From: Lithospermum erythrorhizon
Lineage: Eukaryota; Streptophyta; Magnoliopsida; Boraginales; Boraginaceae
Length of the DNA stretch: 64,000 bases
Direction of reading: 5' to 3'
NCBI GenBank assembly: GCA_019722365.1
Contig: JADFUC010001028.1
Location: forward strand, 186,001 to 250,000
Shown: positions 25,658 through 39,074 of the stretch, piece by piece
Numbering within the stretch: the stretch's first letter is position 1
Layout of the letters: every line of letters begins with the position of its first letter
Notes under the pieces: model-generated
What the model was told of the DNA's origin: nothing
What the model saw: the letters and a program-made list of their open reading frames with translations, nothing else
Database searches by the model: none
Program-made: the position numbers and the translations under genes

Positions 25658-28492
25658 TATTTTATTCTTACTTAAATGACATACTTTTCTAAAAAATTGC
25701 TCAAGAATATTTATTCATCTCCTTTTTAACAACATTTTCCACCTCAACACTTCCAAACCATCATAATATTCCAAAATTATCAAATTATATTTGTTTATAC
25801 ATATATTTTTCATAATATTCTTAATTCATTTTAGATAAGGATATATATTAATACATTTTGACTGACTCATCAACCACCTTACTTATTCACATTTTTTTTT
25901 TAAAAGACCTTACTTATTAATGTATAAAAACTTAAAAATGTGTTATTCAAATAAAGATGAAGGAAATATTTTATAAAATACTAGTTTCAACATACAGTAT
26001 CATTAAAAAACACCATGAGTCAATTGAAATGATGAATTTCATAGAGCTTGTAATTTTATGAAAGTTTTAAAACAAAATTTTATTATGCTGTTAGATAGTG
26101 GCACTCCAAAATATATAACCACGCTCCAAAGTTGCATAGTTTTTCAAAAATCCTCTCACAAAATCACATCTCAAATGATAAATAACAATATAATAATCAA
26201 TTAAATTGATGATATTTGTAAAAACTATATATAAGTGTATTTTAAGCATTTCAAACTAATAGTTATTCACATAAAATTAGACATTTAAGTAGCTTTCATT
26301 GACGATGGATTGATTATATATGTTGTGATGCAACATTACAAATATCGACTGGATGGTGATGATATTTGATTAATAGAAAATTATTTTTTCATGGCGAAGA
26401 AGATAGAAAAATAAGAAAAATGACGAAATATATGGCGAGTTTGACATACATACGGAACGTCAAGGTTGGTACAAATGTCAAAATTCTCAATTGTAAATCC
26501 TTGAACTTTGTTTGGTATTGTTTATATGCCTTTCTGTCTTCTTAGTATCAAGAATCATTCCAAGGATAACAAGAAAAAACAGGGAATAAATTATTCTGTT
26601 CATATGCACAACTTATGAGAACAATTCATGTTCATATTTTAACTCCACAAGACCACAAGTTTATTATGCTGAGATTTAGAATCGAGTCATGGAATATTGG
26701 TAGTCTCATAAGAAGATTTATGGTAAATTTACAAGACATAATCAAGAGTTAACGATATGAACGATACCTATATTAGGCTATTGTTACAAGTCGATTGCTT
26801 ATATTTAAAATTACCTGATCATTCGAAGAATCGTGTCTAATGCATATCGGGTAAGGCGGCTCAAATATGTATGTAGGTCACATGCACAATGGATCCATCT
26901 CCAATTTTATGAATCTTCCAGCATGATGAGATAAATAGAAAAGTGCATCTGAAGTGTTATCTTATAAAAAAGCTCTATCAAAAGGTCAAAGATAAATTTA
27001 AAGATGACAACAATGCTATCTATGGTACACCAATGAGTGTTGACATGTCCAAACTATAGTAGCATCACATAGTAGAATGTTGAGATGGCTAGACACCCAC
27101 ATAGTCACATGAGCACTGAGTCTCCATTAAAATCGAGTGCAATAGGTAAGTATTGATTATGTTATTTGAAATTATGTCAGACATTGATGTATTAACTTTC
27201 CATCTTATTTTCCTCACAATTATTCAATGTTTATATGTATCTTCATGCTAAGTGGTTCACTATTGAAAAATTATTCCTTGTTTTTAAAATATATTTTTTT
27301 TTACAAAATAATCATTCAAAATTATTATTTTTGCCCGCATTTTTTATTTTTCACCAAGATTTTTATTTTCAATATCTACATGGTTAATCAGTGATGCCTA
27401 CTTGACATCAAAATTTGAGATGGAATCGGAGACATTATGTTAAATTTTGTCTATATTTTATGCTAATATTATAATATTTCTACCTCCCTCATAACGATAT
27501 GTCTCGAACATTTAGTCCATTTATGATATTCAAATATCTGACACATGCAAGGCTTCACGCAACGGTATGGCTCGATCCTAAGAAGAAGAAAGAATCATAT
27601 CAATCTCAGCAGGAAGACTAATGCATTACTTTAATCTGCCCTGAGGCCATCTCGGATAACTCCCACATCAGCGACGACTAACTGCCATGGGCGCCTTCGC
27701 TGAAATAAGTATCAACTTATATTCAAGATTTAATCGCATGGACGTTAGCACCTCAACCACTAAATCATTCATCATCTTATTTTATCTGCACTTTGTTTAA
27801 ACAAAACATATTGGGAGACACATAACAAGAGAGGGACTAAAGACGTGTTCAAATCTGTATAAAAAAAACAAAAAATTATCAAACAATTATTTTCAGTCTT
27901 TAAGTTTAAACTCCTTGTATCACTACAGTTCAAATGGAAAGTTTAAATTCACCCAAGTACTGTTTCGGTGTGAATTTAGCACCCGTAACATAAGAACTGA
28001 CGTGGCATTGTAGCTACTAAGGATGATTTAGTCAACGATGCAAAGGAATATTTCAACTAACCTACAAAAAAGTGATTTCAATTTGGGACACTACATACAG
28101 CAAGACATAGTCCCACTTCCTACAAAAATATAAATTCTTAATCTTCCTAAATACGACTAAAATATTTAAAATGTATTTTTTTATATAATAAAAAGCTATT
28201 GGTACTAGTTGAATAATAATAAGTAGAAAAAATATCGGATCTCAGAAATAGGTAAATCACTCAACAACTTTGACCATACCCAAATATTTTCCCCCAATCT
28301 CTCTATTGTCACATAACCCTACATCTTAATTTTCCATTTCTTCTATTTTATCTTTTTATTTTTCATTTTAGATCTCAGATTTTTTATTTTTATTTTCATT
28401 TTTCACAAAACCCTATTTCTTTACGTATCTGATTTGGAAATTTTCCTGGAATTTTTTTATTTTTTTGTAAATTTGTCTTTTGGGTTTTGTTT
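25658..28492. other. AT-rich spacer upstream of GTE4-like gene
   Basis: About 2.8 kb with no supported gene or recognised element. The last part (28240-28490) is pyrimidine-rich and is probably promoter and leader of the bromodomain gene. Confidence 0.35.
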
Positions 28493-28877
28493 TCTTGATA
28501 AGATTTATCGTTTTTTTGTTGAAAGATTCGATTTTTATGATATTTGGGTTTTAGGGTTTTTATTTCTCGGTTTAAGAAGGTGAAATTAGGGGTTTTTTAT
28601 GTTCTTGGAAGATTAGGGTTTTAGTGTTTCTTCATATTATATGTAGTTTTCTTGTTGAAAGGTTCGATTTTTATCTTATTTGGTTTTAGGGTTTTTGATT
28701 TATGGGTTTAAGGAGGTGAAATTAGGGATCTTTTTGCTGTTCTTGGAATTGGGTTTAGGATTTCTTGATAAGATATTTCGTTTCTTTCTTGAAAGGTTCG
28801 ATTTTATCTTCTTCGGGTTTAGGGTTTTTGATTTCTGGGTTTAAGAAGGTGAAATTAGGGATCTCTTTGTTGTTTTG
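28493..28877 (+). repeat. Three tandem copies in the GTE4-like gene leader
   Basis: A unit of ~115-150 bases occurs three times, starting near 28493, 28640 and 28762. Each copy contains ttgaaagattcg/ttgaaaggttcg, then gggtttttgattt-like sequence, then aa(g/t)gaggtgaaattaggg-like sequence. Several TTAGGGTTT strings, the telo-box (AAACCCTAA) in reverse, recur through it. It lies just upstream of the start codon and may be leader or leader intron, since gggacag before 28947 would serve as an acceptor. Confidence 0.8.
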
Positions 28878-28955
28878 TTTGGAGGAAGGTGAAAGATTGG
28901 GTTTTTTGTATAAGGAATTTCTGAATTGTGTTTAATTTTGGGACAGTGTATACGT

Positions 28956-31900
28956 ATGGCTACGGAGCCTTTGGATGGTGTAAACGACTCGGAGTTGTTG
29001 GAACGACGTCGTTGGGGCAGTGTTACTAAGGTTTATACAAGAAAGAATAAGGGCCAAAGAAATAGCAATAGCTCTGTTGCTACGACCACTAGCCTTACCA
29101 CTGCTGCCACTTCTGAGCCTGCCACGGTATCTGTGAATGATGAGGTCAGTAAAAGAATCGGGACTGGAAATGGTGTTCTGTGTGATGAAGCTCAGGAAGA
29201 ATGTAAGAAAGGCCCCCTATCTGTTGATGATGGGAATAGTCGACAGCCTGATTGTCCTGAACTGGTGGGTTTAATTGAATTGCCATCAGAGAATGAAGAG
29301 GTTGAAGGCCGTGGGGTGACTGTGTCGACTAGTAAGGGGCCTCCGGTGGATAGTAAGGAAGTCATTGTACCGTCTGAGAATGGTGATGGGGAGGCTGTGG
29401 ACCAGGAAGTGGAAGTTGATCAATTGGGCCAGGAGGCAGGTGATAGCCCTAGAGAAAATGCAGCCCAGGAAAGTACGGAGCTATTGATGGATGGCAAGGA
29501 AGCTGTGGTGCCATCTGAGATTGATAGTCGAGTTGAACGTGAGGAAGGTTCTTGCAACAATGTGTTGCAATCGAGTAGAGAGGTTGTGGAGCGTGATAAG
29601 CTGAGCCAGGATGTAGGTGATAGCATTGGAGATAATGCAAACCAAAATGGTAAGGATCTCGGGGTGGCTGGTAAGGAAGTTCTGCTATCATCTAGGGATG
29701 ATGATCAATCACAGCATGAGGATGGTCCTAGTCATGGAGAAACAATAAGGCCTTGTAGCAATGACATGTTACCGGAAAGTGAAGAAGTATCGTTGGTGAA
29801 AGAGGATCAATTGGGGCAAGCAACAGCCGATGGTCATATAGAAACTACTCGTCTGAGCAGTAAGGCTGGTCAATTAGGGCATGAAGAAGCTACGACTCAT
29901 GTTGAAACAGCTCTGGGTAGTGATGGTGCATTGAAAGAAAAAAGAGCAGTTGTGGTTCCTCAAGAGGATGGTGGCACATTAGAACAGGCGATAGGTGCTA
30001 GTAGTGGGGAAACAGTGCGTATATGTGACGAGGAGTCTCCTGAAAGTAGGGAAGTAGTAGTGCCACCACACTCTAGTGGGTGTGATATAGCAGATGCAAA
30101 TGGAGTAGTGAGCCTGAATAAACCACAGCCAGACATGCAGGAGCTTCCATCAGTGATGATTAGAATTGATGACAAGCTAAGGATAAATGTGGCAGGTGCA
30201 AGGTCAAGCAATGAAATTCGTGGGGTTAAGAGGAAGTTGGAGACCGAGCTTGATCAGGTTCGGAGTTTATTCAAGAAGCTTCAAGCTAAGGAGCTTCAGG
30301 TCACTTCAAGCAACTATAATACGGATAATGGTATCATTAGTAATGTTGAAACAATTAATTCTAATAGTATCGACAGAGTTGACAGTAGTACTCGTGGTGA
30401 GGCTCCTGGCAATTTTAATGCTTACATTCAGCCAGAGTATGCAATGAATGATGCTGTAGAGAGGACCTTAACTAGAGTGAGTTCTGAGGTAGGCTCAGTG
30501 TTGCATCGCTCAAACAAGCTGTTTAATAGGTCGCTAAGTGTGTCAATGGTGGATAACGATCATGGGGTTGGTGATTTTATGGAGAGGGAGAAGAGGACTC
30601 CTAAAGCAAATCAGTTGTATAGGAATTCAGAGTTTCTTCTGGGGAAGGATAGGCTGCCTCCTGAGAGCAACAAGAAGCTGAAGGCAAATGGTGTTGGGAG
30701 GAAAGATGCAGAAATTGAACGCCGGTTTGGTCTTGCTTCTTTTAAGAACAGGGAACGGGCCTTTAAGAGCTGTAGCAGTTTATTGCAGAGACTGATGAAA
30801 CACAATTTTGGTTGGGTTTTTAATGAGCCTGTTGATGTTAAGAAACTTGGGCTGCATGATTACCATGATATTATAAAGAATCCAATGGATTTGGGTACCA
30901 TAAAAGCCAGGCTATCTCTGAATTATTATAAATCTCCTATTGAATATGCAGATGATGTGAGACTTGTATTTCGTAATGCTATGACATATAATCCGAAGGG
31001 ACATGATGTCAATCTTATGGCTGAAACATTATTGAGGATGTTTGAAGAGAGGTGGATGGTAATAGAAACGGAGTATAACATAGATTTTAGGTATCAAATG
31101 TACCAAGATGCAGGATTGCCTGCTCCCATGTCAAGAAATTTCCCTGCAACTCAGTTTCAGACTCCTGCTCAAATACCTACCCCTGTGCATCCTCCTGCTC
31201 ATGTACAAGCTCCACCTTATGCATCTGTCACACCTGTTCCTCAAAGGAGGACATTGGAAAATTTACAGCCGATGGCTATGAATACAACTCCAAATTTGAG
31301 GCCTTCTAGTTATGTTGGCAGAACACCAGCTCCAAAAAAACCTAAGGCAAGAGATCTCAATAAAAGGGACATGACCTATGACGAGAAGCAGAAACTGAGC
31401 ACTAACCTGCAGAATTTACCTACGGAAAAACTTGATGCGATTGTTCAGATCATCAAAAGGAGAAGTTCAGCACTCAGTCAAAATAATGATGAGATTGAAG
31501 TGGACATTGACAGTGTTGATACGGAAACACTATGGGAGCTTGACAGATTTATTACCAATTACAAGAAGAGTTTGAGCAAAAACAAGAGAAAAGCAGAACT
31601 TGCTCTTCTAACACAAGCTGAAGCTCTCCGGGCAACTGCTGTGATGGTAAGGCTGTCAAAAGTTATATGTGGCTAGTGTTATTTTCAAGTCCTCTGATAT
31701 CTATTGACAATGGGTATTGATGTTAACACAGAATACACTCCCTGCGACTGTGGACATGCAGAAAGAAACTAGAATAGGTAAGAAGTTACTATTTTCTTTA
31801 TGTGAATTTTATTTATTTGGGGCAGGTTTATGTGTTTGCAACTAACATTCAATTGCTTCTATTGCACAGGTGAAAACAATGACCCTCCTGTTGAAGTTGA

Positions 31901-32134
31901 AAGGCAGGGGGATCATGATAGTAGGTCAAGTAGTTCAAGCAGTTCCAGTAGCTCTTCAGGATCATCATCAAGTGGTAATTGAATCTTTTTTTCCATTGTG
32001 CTACATTTGAGGTATTCTGTATTCATAGAATCGCATGTCTGACACTTTTTTTCCATGTTACTTGCCTGACAGATTCAGACAGTGATAGTTCATCTTCATG
32101 CGGATCGGATTCTAGGCGTTCACCAAGGACCTGA
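28956..32134 (+). CDS. GTE4: Bromodomain and extra-terminal (ET) protein, GTE4-like
   Basis: Plant GTE proteins are nuclear BET-type readers of acetylated histones; Arabidopsis GTE4 supports cell-cycle progression. Four exons give 967 residues: 28956-31646, 31732-31777, 31870-31974 and 32073-32134. The first exon holds almost all of the protein. Domains: N-terminal RRRWGSVTKVYTRK; a long acidic region (~70-440) with loose internal repeats; a bromodomain at ~600-705 (FGWVFNEPVDV, HDYHDIIKNPMDLGTIKARL, the acetyl-lysine-binding Asn in AMTYNPKGHDV); a Pro-rich linker; an ET domain at ~803-885 (MTYDEKQKLSTNL, LWELDRFITNYKK); and a Ser/Asp tail. ATG 28956 (MATEPLDG) is preferred to the in-frame ATG at 28926 because homologues begin this way and an acceptor-like AG lies between them. 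Exact orthology within GTE is uncertain. Confidence 0.92.
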
Positions 32135-33684
32135 ATCTCAACTCTGAGGTAATATATCCATAAAAATACTCCTTATCTAGATCTGTTCATTGTTTCCATG
32201 TCCTATGGAGTTAAAGATTTTATATTTTCTTTGTCTTGGATATAATGGAATAAGTCAAAATGGATTTTTACACTTTTCTCTATTGGATCAATCTGGAAAC
32301 AGCCCGTTTCACAGGCTGCTGTGTAGCCTCTTCAAAGGTTGTGTAGCCTGTTAACATAAAGAGTAACAGTTAAATTTTATCTAATGTAACCAGTTCATGA
32401 AAAATATGAACTAATTACTGTTTGAGAAACAGCTTAATATTTACAGCTATCAAAAGCGAATTATAGACGTGTGGATCACCGCTCACAGTTCTCTAGTAGC
32501 TGAAACACATTTACTAGCATATTTAAATTCAGTTTACATAGTAGCAATCTTTCCTGCTGTATGATTCAGATTTAAATAAAAAAATCCTATTTTAAGATTT
32601 CATCCAATCAGATATGTGACAGTTGAGTTCGAACTAAGTTGTAAAAATTGACAAACCAGCAATTTCTTGATTTGATAGAGCCAAAGTCGCTGAACTGTGA
32701 TGTAGACTAAATAAATGAAGTGGCGTAGAATGATGAATAAATCAGACTGCATGCCACATTCTTTGCTTTTTTCAGTTGTGTACTAATAATTGCCTAATTG
32801 AACATATAGTGGTTTTTAACCCCCTATTATTAATTGTTATACAGCGCTCGTTTGAAAAGTGGCTTGAATCTTGGAAATAAGCTCTGCATTCTGGGTGCAA
32901 GTTGCAAGAACTTCAACCGAGTGCACTTGTAGCATCCGGCTTGGGGTTGGAACTGAGTCAATCATATTGAACCGTGGTTGATTAATCTTGTCAATTGTCA
33001 TATATTGGCCGACTCGGTATAAATTCAGGTGTCTTAGCATGTTATATGATTTGCGTTCTGGTGGTAATGGATAACTAGGAAATGTAAATGATTAGACCTT
33101 CAGTTTTTTTTTTCTTAGAATTGTTAGAGCTAGATCTTGGAGTAGCAATCTATTTTTTTGCTAAAAATAGTTGGATGTCTCTTCGTCAATATGATAGTAT
33201 GTCATAATGGAGATGCGATTGTGTGCAGATTCATCCTTTAATCGCCTTTTGAACAATTGTGTGCAGACTCCCCCGTTCCTTCTGGGACAATTTCGACGTG
33301 TTTATTTGCAATGACTATCCAACATCTGTTTGCCCACATGATACCAATTGAGTTTTATGTTTCAAATATTGGCATGGTCACTTAACAGAAAAAGATGTTG
33401 AAAATGCTACTATACAAACTCGTCCAGCAAAAATATTTAAAACAGGTAAATGTATAGAAGTTGATTTTTATGGATGATGGCTCTCTGGTATGAATTAAGC
33501 TTTGCAAGTAGAAAATTCAGTCCAGGGTCGAGTCTTGTTATCGTCGAAAATTATTATAGGATAAACCTCACTATCCTAATGATTGCTTAGAATACCTCTT
33601 TTGGAAAGAGATGTCAAGATTTGGTAATAAGATGCAAAAACTGAAAATACTTCGAGTGATTAAAACATGTTCAATCTGGGACTC
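32135..33684. other. Convergent spacer between GTE4-like and MDH genes
   Basis: Holds the 3' untranslated regions of the two converging genes. The minus-strand open frame at 33040-32837 resembles no family and sits in sequence of 3'-UTR character. No other feature supported. Confidence 0.4.
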
Positions 33685-36600
33685 TTAACTCTGATTGGCA
33701 AACTTGATTCCCTTCTCAATGGAAGATTTGAGTTCAGGCTTCAGAGCTTCTAGTCCTTCCTTCTCGAAGTCCGATAGATTACCCAATCCTAGGACTTCCT
33801 CAACACCATTCTTCCCCAGTCTTACCTGGATGAACAAGAAACAAAGATGAATCAGAAAACAATACAATACACATAACAAGCACCTACAAGCGATACTCCA
33901 GCAGTAGCAGAGAAAAGTTGTGTTAGTTGTGAAATAATTGCTTTAACTAATGTAAAGTGTCATACTGATGTATACTGTGGCAATGTTGCAACATTGAGGG
34001 GGACAAGGCAGGGATGTGTTGTTGTTTTACATATACTATATTCATACTAAAGATAATGTCAAGATTGATTTCCCAAGGTCAAAATTAACAAACTTTGCAT
34101 TTTTAATCGACACAAAGGATTGGAATCAAAAGCATCCAGTCAATTGTTAAGTACATGGAAAATACTAGCCATTAATATATTTTTCACCAAATGATATAAA
34201 AAATATTTGAGTTCAAAATTTATGCAGTCAAAACTAGAGAATATTTTAGGGTGAAAGGAGCAGTAATTTTAACTTGACAATGTTTTAGGGTGGAAGGGGT
34301 GTAATTTAGGGTTGTTAACATTTGAAGAAGCCAAAATCTGTGTACTACTTGAGCTAAAAGACTGGTGCAGAGGATGAAATTTGACCCGTGGTGAGAGCTT
34401 TCAACTACCTACCTACCATTGCCATGGGGCTCAAAATTCTCCGTGGGGAAATTTTGAGCTGCACTACCGAATTAATCTCACATATAGAAATCCATAACAA
34501 GGTTTGTGCAAGTACTATTAACGCATGTAAAGATGGAGAAAGGACAAAATCACATTCATACTGTTTCCATCAAGAACACAATCACAAATTAGAGTATTTT
34601 CTATTACCTTGGATGCAAAGAATGGCAACTCGGTTACTACAGAAGATTGCACAAATGTACATTCAACAACATCTGGCACTCCATTTAGTCCTTTCAGACA
34701 TGCATCAGCAAATAATGCACCAGCATAGCTGCCGTTGTGAAGATATAAGTCAGAGGTCAGAACAAGTATTAACAAAACAAAAAAACCCAAAGTACAACAA
34801 GAAAAAGGTATAAGAAAATACATTTCCAGTATATGTTTACAATCCAAATATGAACCTCTGGATATACTAAAGGATACATGTGAAGGATCATGCCATATTC
34901 TGAGTAGGCAAGTAACACTTTGTGATTACATGGAATATAGTACAATACACAAAAAAGGAAAACTTGAACAAAATAATTGATTCGAAATAAATAACATCAT
35001 CATAATCTTCTTTAAGGGGTTTTATTTTTTTAGTTATTTCGGTTTTCTACTAATTGTATGTATTTTTGTTGAATACTGAGGTGTACTTGACTACTTACAA
35101 TGTGGTGGAATCCTTTATGGCTTATGTATCCTTCTCTTTGTAGGATGATAATTTTTATCAAATGATAAATTTATCATTTAGCAAAAAAAAAAATCAGACC
35201 CAATTATGATGAGTAGGAGCATTCAGAACAAACATAGAAGACTTACGCCATTGAAAGAGTTGCCGAACCCTTTCCGGCCTTAGCTTCCACGACCTCTGTC
35301 CCACCATCTTGGGTTCGCTTTGTTAGAGCTTTAATGACATCATGTGACAGATTAGGTTGTGGTGTGGCCTATCAAGCAAATGGAAACACAATTTTAAAGC
35401 AAACTACAGAGGTTCAATGACCCGATGTGGACGAGTAGACGATACAATAGGAAAGTAAGGGAAAGCAGAATGGGAACAATTTGTACCTGGGAAAACAATG
35501 GAAGAATCGTGATGCCAGCATGGCCGCCAACAACAGGTACATTGACCTCTGGAAGGTTCAAACAGATTATTACATTGGAGGAGTCTAGAGTCAGAGTACA
35601 TCAGTACACAAAAAAATTATTATGCATCGTGATAAGCCAGCCTACCTGCAACATTGGCATTAGCCTTTCCAGCATAGAATGTCTTAGCTCTGACTACATC
35701 GAGAGTAGTTACACCAAAAAGCTTCTTTTCATCATAAGTTCCTGCTTTCTTGAAGACCTCAGCAGCAATAGGAACAGTCGAGTTCACTGGATTGCTGATC
35801 ATGTTGACAATTGCCTAGATTCAGAGAGGTCACGCATGTAAAGATTCACAAATTCTTCATTAAGTTGATAATTACTGAACTAAACAATCATACAAGATGA
35901 TTACTTGCATGAGGGCAATATTTGGCAATGGCAGTGCAAAGAGATTTGACAATACCAGCATTAATGTTGAAGAGATCGTCACGAGTCATACCAGGTTTCC
36001 TGGGCACTCCAGCAGGAATGATGACAAGATCACATCCCTCTAGAGCTTTGCCAAGTTGATCTTCTCCAGCATATCCAGTCACCTACAACAACATTAAGAC
36101 AAGCTCATCGCCACCTTTATACAAATAATTCTCCAACGCCTTCATAATAATGCACTTATAAATGGAAAAACAAATTTCTAACAAAAGGATATTGAATGAT
36201 AGTTATGCTAGTGAACGAACTGTTAAAGTAGACCGACCAACAATCCATTCGAGACAAGAAAATGTATTCAACAACTCTGATCACATTCTGGAAATCGAAA
36301 TCTATGCAACGTAATAGCATAAAAAAAACATTTATGTGAGCAGACAACCTTCAATAATAAATTTAAGCTCTTAACTGTCTACTTAAATCCACAATATAAA
36401 TTAAAAACTATACAAGTCCAATTACATATAAAAATATGCATTACTCAATCCCAAAAAGATTGTCAAGCTTTGATTTTGATGGTTAAATTTTTACATTTCG
36501 AACTTATACATCATTTGGTAAATTAAAAAAAAAACATATTTTAAAGTACTTCTCTATCAAGGAAGATAACTTTGATGCGTGTGAATTAAGATGACAAATT

Positions 36601-37023
36601 TCACCATTAAAAAATCAAAAATGACAATCTTTTGATCTGTTGTTAATTACTATAAGTAAATATAACATTTTAATTGGAATCGAAGTTATAAATGCCGATG
36701 AATATGACAATGTTTTTTAATTTTGATTGAAATCTGTGAATTAAGAATTAAAAAAACAAAGACGACAATCTGGATTTAACTTGAGATCGGGTGTTGACGT
36801 GGCTGGTATCAGCGGCGACGCCAGGAGTGCCAGCTAGATCGTAGAGCGAGAGTGATGATACTAATGGATTCAGCTTCATTAGAAGTGAGAGAGGCTGGCC
36901 TATTCCTCCGGCGGCTCCCAACACCGCCACCTTCCTCTCCGGCGAGGAGGAGGAAGAGAACCACCGCCGTGAGGTGGCGGCGGAGGAGGTTCGTAAAAGT
37001 GATCTCAACATTGCTGTTCGCAT
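33685..37023 (-). CDS. MDH: Malate dehydrogenase, mitochondrial
   Basis: NAD-dependent malate dehydrogenase of the mitochondrial matrix, which interconverts malate and oxaloacetate in the TCA cycle. Seven exons give 343 residues: 37023-36781, 36082-35909, 35814-35646, 35548-35487, 35368-35247, 34728-34608 and 33825-33685. The sum is an exact multiple of three. An Arg/Ser-rich presequence ([20 protein letters not shown]) indicates mitochondrial import. The NAD-binding loop [13 protein letters not shown] lies at ~32-44. The substrate loop is [14 protein letters not shown], the catalytic His is in [12 protein letters not shown] (~204), and SNPVNSTVP is also present. Intron 2 is GC-AG (CAT/gcaagt ... 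ag/GCA); a GT donor three bases further on would break the frame. Length is normal for the family. It diverges from the NUMOD3 gene on the right. Confidence 0.97.
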
Positions 37024-39063
37024 TTTGAGGGGGACTTTGTTTTTGTGAAATAAATAGAGATTGATATGATAAGGATCAATACAGCTGATTTAATGTCTTC
37101 ATTTCATTTAATTCATTTTCCATCACATTTTTTAAATGCAATTTTAATTTTTATCAATATCAAAATTGATTCGTTTTTAGTTTTAAGATAAAATTTGAAT
37201 TAGCTAACAATTTAAAATTGAAGTGTGTTTAAAAAATGGGAAGTAATTAGAAATTTATAATTAACAAATCAATAGGAAGTTTACATGACCAATAAAAATT
37301 GGAATACAGTTTGAGTGACATTATCTCGTTATATCTCATTTTTTTAAATGAAATCGTCAATAATTAACTATCCCTCACAAGTAAATTTAAAAGTACTTGA
37401 ATTTATGAAGTCGTGCTTCAATCGACGTAGACTATAAATTTTATTTCGACCACTTGTTTATAAAGTTATCTATCATTATATATAAAACCACACTATGTTA
37501 AAAGAAGAAATTATTGGCTACATTTGGCCATTAATGAAGAATGTTTATTTGATTAGCAAATTTGTCTAACTAGTAATAATTAATTTCATTTTAATTTAAA
37601 CATCCTTTTATTTATTTTAAATAGTTTGTACACTTTCTTCCTGCTTAAAACGACTAAAATATTTTAAAAATAACAATATTCCATCCTCTTAAAACCAACC
37701 ATCCTACTAAACACCAATCTCCAATCACATGCTTCTCCTTTCTTTTTTTCAGACCACTTCTTCACTCTTCCTCTTCCTTCGAATTTCATTCTCTCTCAAT
37801 CGCGATCGTGTAAGAGGAGGGGCGGGGTCATGAGGAGGAGGGGAAACGAGGATGCAGGAAGGAAGATTTACAATGGGAGGAATGGATGGCCAGCAGGACG
37901 GATTATGAATCAAGAAGATAGACGTTATTTGTATACATTTTTTGTGATTTTCGCATTTAAATTATTAATCTTAAAGAAAAAATGTTAAAATTAAAGACTA
38001 GTTAGCCAAATTTCTCCTCTAGGACATATATCTCATTTTATAAACATCATCATTAGATATAATAATACAACATAGGGAGTATAATGTAACATACAATTCA
38101 ATATGGAATGAGATGATAAGGAAGGAGTAACACTCTATTTTAATGTATTGCTTATATTTTATCCCTACCCTATTTTGAGTTGTAACATCCTCAGTTGAGC
38201 AAACATATGAAGAGGAGTTGTAGTAGGAAAAATCAAGAACATGTTATCTGCAATGCTCTTATTTCATCCGTTAGCTCTCTTTCTCTCTCAATTATTAGCT
38301 CTATAATTTAACACTTAATTTTAATGTTAATAATCAACAACATGTAATATGCTCCATCTTAACTACTTGAGTATATAATACTTCATGTTATTATTTTTAA
38401 ACCCAAGATTAGATTTTTTTGGAAATGTAGGTAATGTTAATAGTTTAGTTATGTTAAATGGTTGTTGGGTTACTGATGCAAGTTTCTGCTACTAATGATT
38501 TCCAATAAAATGGCATAAATGAGGTAATAATGGATGGAATTTATGCTTATGCAAAGATTCTCTTGTTATATGGCATCTTAGTTTTTTTTATAGTATAGCT
38601 CTGAGTCTTGATTCAATGACCAAATTCATGAAAATTTGTGAATTTTGGCGCCATTTTAGTTAATGAAACATTCTTGTTGGATGTGGGCACCTACATTCTT
38701 GATGTTCTGAAGTTCGAGCCGAATTTGAAGTGACAAACTGAAGGGAATGATAATTTCAACAATGGATTAAATTTTGCCGATACCAGAAATGAACAAGTTG
38801 TTCAAAGAATGTCTATGGGGAGAAATGCTGAGATTTATGTTGTGCTACTTTCCATCATGTATAACTATGTTGTAGAATTTTAGTTTCCATGTTTGCAAGT
38901 TGAAATTTAGAGACTGTCTTCAGAGTCTCCATCAATTTCGACGGGTACAGTTCATTTGATTTCACTGATTCTATCTGAGGATGTTTGTAGTTCTCATTTA
39001 TGTTTAGATGAGTATATTGGTATATCAGTAGATGTGTTAGACTTAATATTTTTTATCTATCTG
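37024..39063. other. Divergent spacer between MDH and NUMOD3 gene
   Basis: Contains the MDH promoter and, further right, the unresolved 5' part of the NUMOD3 gene. A short frame at 37830 (about 52 codons, MRRRGNEDAGRK...) matches nothing I know. A possible small exon ends at 38944 (GACGG/gtacag) and would splice in frame to 39075, reading VFRVSINFDG/KLVVPHIPV, but no start codon could be linked to it. Confidence 0.35.
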
Positions 39064-39074
39064 ATGTTTATTAG

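Noticed and set aside
29420..30211. Minus-strand Ser/Pro-rich open frames
   Set aside because: Antisense of the acidic region of the GTE4-like exon 1.
34388..35841. Plus-strand open frames of up to 141 codons
   Set aside because: Antisense to MDH exons and introns, which are verified by phase and motifs on the minus strand.
37830..37988. Short Arg-rich open frame starting MRRRGNEDAGRK
   Set aside because: No family resemblance, no splice link to the NUMOD3 gene could be shown, and it runs into low-complexity AT-rich codons.
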